Notes under the pieces: generated by a model | Databases searched by the model: none | What the model was told of the DNA's origin: nothing | The model's input: the letters and a program-made list of their open reading frames with translations, nothing else | Made by a program: the position numbers and the translations under genes | Part shown: positions 6,881 to 11,451 of the stretch, in pieces | Position numbering within the stretch: position 1 is the stretch's first letter | Layout of the letters: each line of letters starts with the position of its first letter | Assembly: GCA_041179245.1 (NCBI GenBank) | Contig: JBEGTT010000019.1 | Location: forward strand, 1 to 11,451 | Length of the DNA stretch: 11,451 bases | Direction of reading: 5' to 3' | From: JBEGTT01 sp041179245 | GTDB lineage: Bacteria > Pseudomonadota > Gammaproteobacteria > Burkholderiales > Rhodocyclaceae

Positions 6881-9139
6881 CTAAATTACGGGTTCAAGGT
6901 CTTCGGCAAAGTCGAGCACAACCTTGCCATCGACATCCAAATCAATGGTGACCTTGCCGCCCTGCGCTAGTTTGCCGAACAGCAGCTCATCGGCCAGTAC
7001 TGAACGAATACTGTCTTGAATTAAACGACTCATCGGACGGGCACCCATTAATGGATCAAATCCTTTTTCAGCCAGCATGCGTTTGAGCGCAGGGGAGAAG
7101 GTTGCATCTACCTTTTTCTCGTGCAGTTGCTCTTCAAGTTGCATCAAGAACTTGTCGACTACCTGCATGATGATTTCCTTGTCCAGCGAGGCGAAGGAAA
7201 TGATGTTGTCCAGACGGTTGCGGAACTCCGGCGTAAAGGTACGTTTAATTTCGCCCATTTCATCACCCGCTTGTTTGCTGTTGGTAAAGCCCATGCTTGA
7301 TTTTTGCAGGTCAGCCGCACCGGCATTACTGGTCATGATGATGACCACATTACGGAAATCCGCCTTGCGACCGTTGTTGTCGGTCAGCGTGCCGTGATCC
7401 ATTACCTGCAACAAGATGTTGAACACGTCAGGGTGAGCTTTTTCAATTTCATCCAGCAATAACACGCAATGAGGTTTTTTGTTAATGGCTTCAGTGAGCA
7501 GCCCACCTTGTTCAAATCCAACGTAGCCAGGAGGGGATCCAATCAATCGGGAGACCGCGTGACGTTCCATGTATTCGCTCATATCAAAGCGGAGTAACTC
7601 AATACCGAGGCAGAAAGCGAGTTGTTTGGCGACTTCTGTTTTGCCAACCCCTGTGGGGCCCGTAAATAGAAACGCACCAATCGGTTTGCCTGGGTTGCCA
7701 AGGCCTGAACGAGCCATTTTGATCGATCTGGCGAGGGCATCAATGGCCTTTTCTTGACCAAAAACCACCGATTTCAGATCGCGTTCCAGCGTTCTTAGTG
7801 CGGTGCGGTCATCGGTTGAAACGTGCTGCGAAGGAATCCGGGCAATACGCGCCACAATTTCCTCGATGTCCTGTTTGCCAATAATTTTCTTCTGGCGTGA
7901 TTTGGGCAGAATGCGTTGCGCTGCACCAGCCTCATCAATCACATCAATGGCCTTGTCAGGCAGATGCCGATCGGTGATGTAACGTGCAGACAACTCAACG
8001 GCAGAGGTGATGGCTGCACTGGAGTATTTAATGCCGTGGTGGGATTCAAAACGAGACTTTAGCCCCTTCAGAATATCCACTGCCTCGGTCACACTTGGCT
8101 CATTGACGTCGATTTTCTGGAAGCGCCGTGACAGGGCGTGATCTTTCTCGAAAATTCCTCGGAACTCGGTGTAGGTCGTTGCCCCAATGCACTTCAGTTG
8201 CCCATTGGATAACGCAGGTTTCAACAGATTAGACGCGTCCAGCGATCCACCAGAAGAAGAGCCTGCACCGATGATGGTGTGGATTTCGTCAATAAATAGG
8301 ATGGCATGTGGCGTGTCGGCCAACTGCTTTAGAACACCTTTCAACCGTTGCTCAAAGTCACCACGATATTTAGTTCCCGCCATCAAACTGCCCATATCGA
8401 GCGAGTACACCACGCCGTCGACCAGAATATCAGGTACATCCCGCTGGTAAATTCGGCTAGCCAGCCCTTCGGCAATGGCAGTTTTGCCAACACCCGCTTC
8501 ACCTACCAGCAAGGGGTTGTTTTTTCGGCGACGGCAAAGGGTTTGGATTACGCGTTCCAGTTCAAGATCACGCCCGATCAGTGGATCAATTTTGCCTTGT
8601 TGCGCCAATACGTTCAGGTTGATCGTGAAATTTTCAAGGGGGCTGCTTGACGATGGTTTTTCCTCGTCGTGCACACCCTCTGGTGTGGCTTGAGGTTTGT
8701 CTGTGGTGACTTTGCTGATACCGTGAGAAATGTAGTTCACCAGATCCATGCGGGTAACGCCCTGCTTCTGGAGGAAATAGACGGCGTGGGAATCTTTTTC
8801 GCCGTACAGGGCGACCAAAATACTGGCACCGTTGATTTCTTTTCTACCCGAAGACTGTGCGTGGAGAATGGCCCGTTGAATGACCCGCTGAAATCCTAGG
8901 GTAGGTTGGGTGTCAATTTCATCTGAACCAGAAGCCGTTGGGGTGTGTTCATTGACATGGTTGGTCAGTGTTTTGCGAAGTGGCTCAAGCTGAGTTCCTA
9001 CTGCATGCAAAGCCTGAGAGGCACTGGGGTTATCCAACAGTGCCAGCAGCAGATGTTCAACCGTAATCAGTTCGTGACGTTTCTGGCGCGCTTCTACGAA
9101 TGCGAGATGCAGGCTAACTTCAAGTTCCTGGGCAATCAT
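6881..9139 (-). CDS. clpA: ATP-dependent Clp protease ATP-binding subunit ClpA
   Basis: This Hsp100 unfoldase has an N-domain (residues 1 to about 145, starting [14 protein letters not shown]), a linker, and two AAA+ modules. Module 1 has Walker A GEAGVGKT (213-220) and Walker B LFIDEIHT (281-288). Module 2 has Walker A GPTGVGKT (494-501) and Walker [10 protein letters not shown] (560-568). The conserved TPEFRNRLD is at 636-644. ClpA unfolds substrates and feeds them to ClpP, taking N-degron substrates from ClpS. The tripeptide in the ClpP-docking loop position is MGF (616-618), where E. coli has IGL. I place the start at 9139, giving 752 residues, because GGAGG lies seven bases upstream and the family starts with M-x-x-x-ELE; the upstream in-frame ATG at 9160 would add seven unsupported residues. 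The ATG overlaps the clpS stop as ATGA, implying translational coupling. clpP is not in the window. Confidence 0.97.
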   Translation of the reverse strand: MIAQELEVSLHLAFVEARQKRHELITVEHLLLALLDNPSASQALHAVGTQLEPLRKTLTNHVNEHTPTASGSDEIDTQPTLGFQRVIQRAILHAQSSGRKEINGASILVALYGEKDSHAVYFLQKQGVTRMDLVNYISHGISKVTTDKPQATPEGVHDEEKPSSSSPLENFTINLNVLAQQGKIDPLIGRDLELERVIQTLCRRRKNNPLLVGEAGVGKTAIAEGLASRIYQRDVPDILVDGVVYSLDMGSLMAGTKYRGDFEQRLKGVLKQLADTPHAILFIDEIHTIIGAGSSSGGSLDASNLLKPALSNGQLKCIGATTYTEFRGIFEKDHALSRRFQKIDVNEPSVTEAVDILKGLKSRFESHHGIKYSSAAITSAVELSARYITDRHLPDKAIDVIDEAGAAQRILPKSRQKKIIGKQDIEEIVARIARIPSQHVSTDDRTALRTLERDLKSVVFGQEKAIDALARSIKMARSGLGNPGKPIGAFLFTGPTGVGKTEVAKQLAFCLGIELLRFDMSEYMERHAVSRLIGSPPGYVGFEQGGLLTEAINKKPHCVLLLDEIEKAHPDVFNILLQVMDHGTLTDNNGRKADFRNVVIIMTSNAGAADLQKSSMGFTNSKQAGDEMGEIKRTFTPEFRNRLDNIISFASLDKEIIMQVVDKFLMQLEEQLHEKKVDATFSPALKRMLAEKGFDPLMGARPMSRLIQDSIRSVLADELLFGKLAQGGKVTIDLDVDGKVVLDFAEDLEPVI

Positions 9140-9450
9140 CGATCTTCCTCCATCACACAAACCAGCGGGTGCTGATTCTGTCGGGCTTGCGTTGCAACCT
9201 GTTCAACCTTGGTGGCTGCGATATCACGAGAGTAAATGCCACACACAGCACGACCCTCATGGTGAACTTGGAGCATGATTTGCGTGGCTTGTTCGCGGTT
9301 TTTGGAAAAAAACCTTTGCAGGACATCAATGACAAAATCCATTGGCGTGAAATCATCATTCAGCAACAAAACACAGTACATGCGCGGAGGCCGCAGCATG
9401 GCCTCCTGCAAGTCTTTGAGCGCAACAGCAATATCTTTAGTGGTACCCAT
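9136..9450 (-). CDS. clpS: N-degron adaptor protein ClpS
   Basis: The 104-residue protein matches ClpS (E. coli 106 residues). After a flexible N-terminal tail of about 20 residues come [20 protein letters not shown] (21-40) and [17 protein letters not shown] (62-78). Asn31, Asp32 and His63 correspond to E. coli Asn34, Asp35 and His66, which hold the alpha-amino group of the N-degron; Met37 corresponds to the gatekeeper Met40. ClpS binds proteins with N-terminal Leu, Phe, Tyr or Trp and delivers them to the ClpA N-domain. The gene sits 46 bp after gltX and overlaps clpA by the ATGA at 9139..9136. The start at 9450 gives family length but lacks a visible Shine-Dalgarno sequence. Met18 has GGAGG upstream only two bases away, which is too close, and starting there would remove the tail needed for ClpA engagement. 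Confidence 0.97.
   Translation of the reverse strand: MGTTKDIAVALKDLQEAMLRPPRMYCVLLLNDDFTPMDFVIDVLQRFFSKNREQATQIMLQVHHEGRAVCGIYSRDIAATKVEQVATQARQNQHPLVCVMEEDR
9144..9151 (-). promoter_or_regulatory. Ribosome binding site that decides the clpA start
   Basis: GGAGGAAG on the minus strand, inside the last codons of clpS, places GGAGG seven bases before the ATG at 9139. No comparable site precedes the upstream in-frame ATG at 9160. Confidence 0.85.
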
Positions 9451-9496
9451 CAGGTGGATTCTAAACAGTTTGAAGTGTTAATGGCGTGATCGGTTT

Positions 9497-10894
9497 TTAC
9501 AGCGTGGCTAGTTTAGCCAACATAGCCTCACGTCCGATCAAGTGCACCAGCGCATCAACCGATGGCGCTTGGGCTTGGCCGGTGATGATGACGCGCAAAG
9601 GCATCGCCAGTTTGGGCATCTTTAAGCTGTGTTTAGCCAGTGTTTCTTTGATCAGAGCGGCAATCGTCGGAACTTCCCAAGCAATATCCGCCAATCCTGC
9701 CGCGAAATCCGCCAGCGCTGGGCGAACTTCATCGGTTAGGTGTTGGGCCAGCACGGCTGCGTCTGCGGAGGTATTGGCATAGAAGAATTTCAGGGAATCA
9801 GCCAACACATTCAGTGTGTTGCAACGGTCTTGGTACAGCGCAACCGCTGCGGCTAATGCCGGGCCTTGAGCTAAATTTGCACCACGTTGTTCTAAGCGCG
9901 GGCGAACTCGTTCAGCCAGTTCCGCAGCCGGCATTTGTTTCAGGTAAAGCTGGTTCAACCACAACAGTTTTTCGGTGTTGAACTGGGCGGCTGATGGCGT
10001 GATGTGGTCAAGGTCAAACCATTCGACCAGTTGCTCGCGGCTAAACACTTCATCGTCACCATGCGACCAGCCGAGGCGGGCCAAGTAGTTGATGACCGCT
10101 TCGGGTAAGAAACCATCTTCATCGTACTGCATCACACTGACTGCGCCGTGGCGCTTGGATAGCTTGGCACCATCGTCGCCCAGAATCATCGACAAGTGTG
10201 CGTACAGCGGAACCTGTGCCCCCAGTGCTTTGAGAATGTTGATCTGGCGCGGGGTGTTGTTCACGTGGTCGTCACCGCGAATCACGTGGGTAATGCCCAT
10301 ATCCCAATCATCCACACACACACAGAAGTTATAGGTTGGCGTGCCATCGGCGCGGGCAATAATCAGGTCGTCCAGTTCGGTATTGGCAAACTCAATGGTG
10401 CCTTTAACTTGGTCATCCCAGCTCACCACACCGTCGGTTGGGTTTTTAAAACGAATAACGGGCTGAACACCTTCGGGAACGGTTGGCAATGTTTTGCCAG
10501 ACTCTGGCCGCCACAGGCCGTTGTAGCGGGGCTTTTCGCCGTTGGCACGTTGCGCTTCACGCAGCGCATCCAGTTCTTCTGCTGGCATATAACAGGGGTA
10601 GGCGGTGCCGGCGGCGAGCATTTCCTGAATCACCGCTTTGTAACGATCCATCCGCTGCATTTGGTAAAACGGACCTTCGTCATGGTTGAGTTCTAGCCAC
10701 TGCATGCCGTCCAGAATGGCCTGAACCGCTTCGGGGGTTGATCGTGCAACATCGGTATCTTCAATGCGCAGAATGAATTGGCCGCCGTGGCGACGGGCAT
10801 AGGCCCAAGAAAACAGCGCAGTACGAGCGCCACCAATGTGCAGAAAACCAGTCGGGCTGGGGGCAAAACGGGTACGAACCATGTTGGAAGTCAT
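9497..10894 (-). CDS. gltX: Glutamyl-tRNA synthetase (class I, non-zinc type)
   Basis: This 465-residue enzyme ligates glutamate to tRNA-Glu in the cytoplasm. The class I signature [20 protein letters not shown] (9-28) includes the HIGH-type HIGG (19-22). The KMSKS loop is KLSKRHG (244-250). The Rossmann core and stem-contact region (about 1-310) are followed by the helical anticodon-binding region (about 310-465). Length is normal. The zinc-binding cysteines/histidine of E. coli GluRS (98, 100, 125, 127) are not kept: YPCYM has one Cys, and [13 protein letters not shown] replaces the second half. This zinc-free form is one I associate with Betaproteobacteria. The start is uncertain: ATG at 10894 ([10 protein letters not shown]) or ATG at 10882 (MVRTRF), neither with a Shine-Dalgarno sequence. 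It lies 25 bp downstream of gcvP with no terminator between, so it may be co-transcribed. Discriminating specificity cannot be read directly. Confidence 0.97.
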   Translation of the reverse strand: MTSNMVRTRFAPSPTGFLHIGGARTALFSWAYARRHGGQFILRIEDTDVARSTPEAVQAILDGMQWLELNHDEGPFYQMQRMDRYKAVIQEMLAAGTAYPCYMPAEELDALREAQRANGEKPRYNGLWRPESGKTLPTVPEGVQPVIRFKNPTDGVVSWDDQVKGTIEFANTELDDLIIARADGTPTYNFCVCVDDWDMGITHVIRGDDHVNNTPRQINILKALGAQVPLYAHLSMILGDDGAKLSKRHGAVSVMQYDEDGFLPEAVINYLARLGWSHGDDEVFSREQLVEWFDLDHITPSAAQFNTEKLLWLNQLYLKQMPAAELAERVRPRLEQRGANLAQGPALAAAVALYQDRCNTLNVLADSLKFFYANTSADAAVLAQHLTDEVRPALADFAAGLADIAWEVPTIAALIKETLAKHSLKMPKLAMPLRVIITGQAQAPSVDALVHLIGREAMLAKLATL

Positions 10895-10919
10895 TCGTTA
10901 TTTAATAGGTTGTCGTGCA

Positions 10920-11451
10920 TTAAACAGAGAGAGTGCAGCAAAGATTCCGGTCACCATAAACATCATCAATTCGATTTACATGGGGCCAGAATTTGTTTTC
11001 GGCAATCCAAGGCAAAGGAAATACGGCGATTTCTCTTGAGTAAGGGCGGTCCCATTCCTGGCTGATAACGTCCGCTTGGGTATGAGGGGCCATCTTCAGT
11101 GGGTTATTGTCTGCCGTCCAAATACCTTCGGCGACGTGTTGGATTTCTTGGCGAATACTAATCATGGCAGCGATGAACCGATCCAGTTCAGCTTTGGATT
11201 CAGATTCTGTGGGCTCCACCATGATAGTGCCGGCCACTGGGAAACTGACCGTGGGTGCGTGGAATCCGTAGTCCATCAGGCGTTTGGCAATATCGGTTTC
11301 GGTAATGCCGGTGCTTGCCTTGATCGGGCGAATGTCCAGAATGCATTCGTGAGCAATCCGTCCTTTGCTTCCCTTGTAAAGAATCGGGTAATGCGGTTCT
11401 AGTGCTGCGGCCACATAGTTGGCATTGAGAATCGCGTGTTCCGTTGCTTTA
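10920..11451 (-). CDS. gcvP: Glycine dehydrogenase (decarboxylating) P-protein, C-terminal part cut by the window edge
   Basis: The frame stays open to the window edge, so about 176 C-terminal residues of a protein normally near 950 residues are visible. Strong matches to GcvP are [78 protein letters not shown] and DDVYGDRNL. GcvP is the PLP enzyme of the glycine cleavage system: it decarboxylates glycine and passes the aminomethyl group to the lipoyl arm of GcvH. The PLP-binding lysine lies further upstream, outside the window. The natural start is also outside; a GTG at 11414 is an internal valine codon. The gene ends with TAA at 10922..10920, 25 bp before gltX. Other gcv genes would be expected upstream (right of the window), but that is not visible. 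Confidence 0.97.
   Translation of the reverse strand, partial: KATEHAILNANYVAAALEPHYPILYKGSKGRIAHECILDIRPIKASTGITETDIAKRLMDYGFHAPTVSFPVAGTIMVEPTESESKAELDRFIAAMISIRQEIQHVAEGIWTADNNPLKMAPHTQADVISQEWDRPYSREIAVFPLPWIAENKFWPHVNRIDDVYGDRNLCCTLSV

Noticed and set aside
9160..9160. Upstream ATG as the clpA start
   Set aside because: It has no ribosome binding site, lies inside clpS, and adds residues not seen in the ClpA family; 9139 fits better.
10196..10696. 166-codon open frame on the + strand inside gltX
   Set aside because: It is antisense to the conserved GluRS core, shows no recognisable domain, and has no ribosome binding site that I can support.
1..11451. Possible hidden mobile element, CRISPR, defence island or novel multi-gene system
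   Set aside because: Nearly all of the window is taken up by recognisable housekeeping genes. No gap exceeds 131 bp, and I saw no transposase, integrase, terminal repeats, spaced repeats or unknown gene that would support such a claim.

Overview
This window looks like the core chromosome of a Gram-negative proteobacterium. All eight protein genes belong to housekeeping families. HrpA with its long DUF3418 tail, RluA, the ClpS/ClpA pair and RraA point to Gammaproteobacteria or Betaproteobacteria. GltX (apparently zinc-free) and ClpA have stretches that I associate more with Betaproteobacteria. I cannot name a genus from the sequence.

Layout. At the left edge, the 5' end of rluA (tRNA/rRNA pseudouridine synthase) reads leftward and is cut by the window. 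It diverges across 44 bp from hrpA, a long DEAH-box RNA helicase gene on the + strand. hrpA ends at a strong hairpin with A/T tracts on both sides, which can act as a terminator for both strands. Everything to the right reads on the minus strand. In transcription order this is gcvP (3' end only), gltX, clpS, clpA, rraA, mutL and an HU gene. The gaps between gcvP and gltX (25 bp), gltX and clpS (46 bp), and clpA and rraA (24 bp) are short, and clpS/clpA overlap by ATGA, so one long transcript is possible. A strong inverted repeat separates rraA from mutL, and a 131-bp gap separates mutL from the HU gene.

Functions. The genes cover glycine breakdown (gcvP), glutamyl-tRNA charging (gltX), N-degron proteolysis (clpS, clpA), an RNase E regulator or aldolase-like protein (rraA), mismatch repair by an apparently endonuclease-competent MutL, nucleoid structure (HU), ribosome/RNA helicase work (hrpA) and RNA modification (rluA). 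They do not form a single pathway. The shared themes are translation quality, protein turnover and genome maintenance.

I found no mobile element, CRISPR array, tRNA, rRNA, phage gene or defence island, and no convincing undescribed system. The points most worth checking are the hairpin just upstream of mutL, the Arg-Asp pair in RraA, the number of starts without a visible Shine-Dalgarno sequence, and the corrected clpA start.
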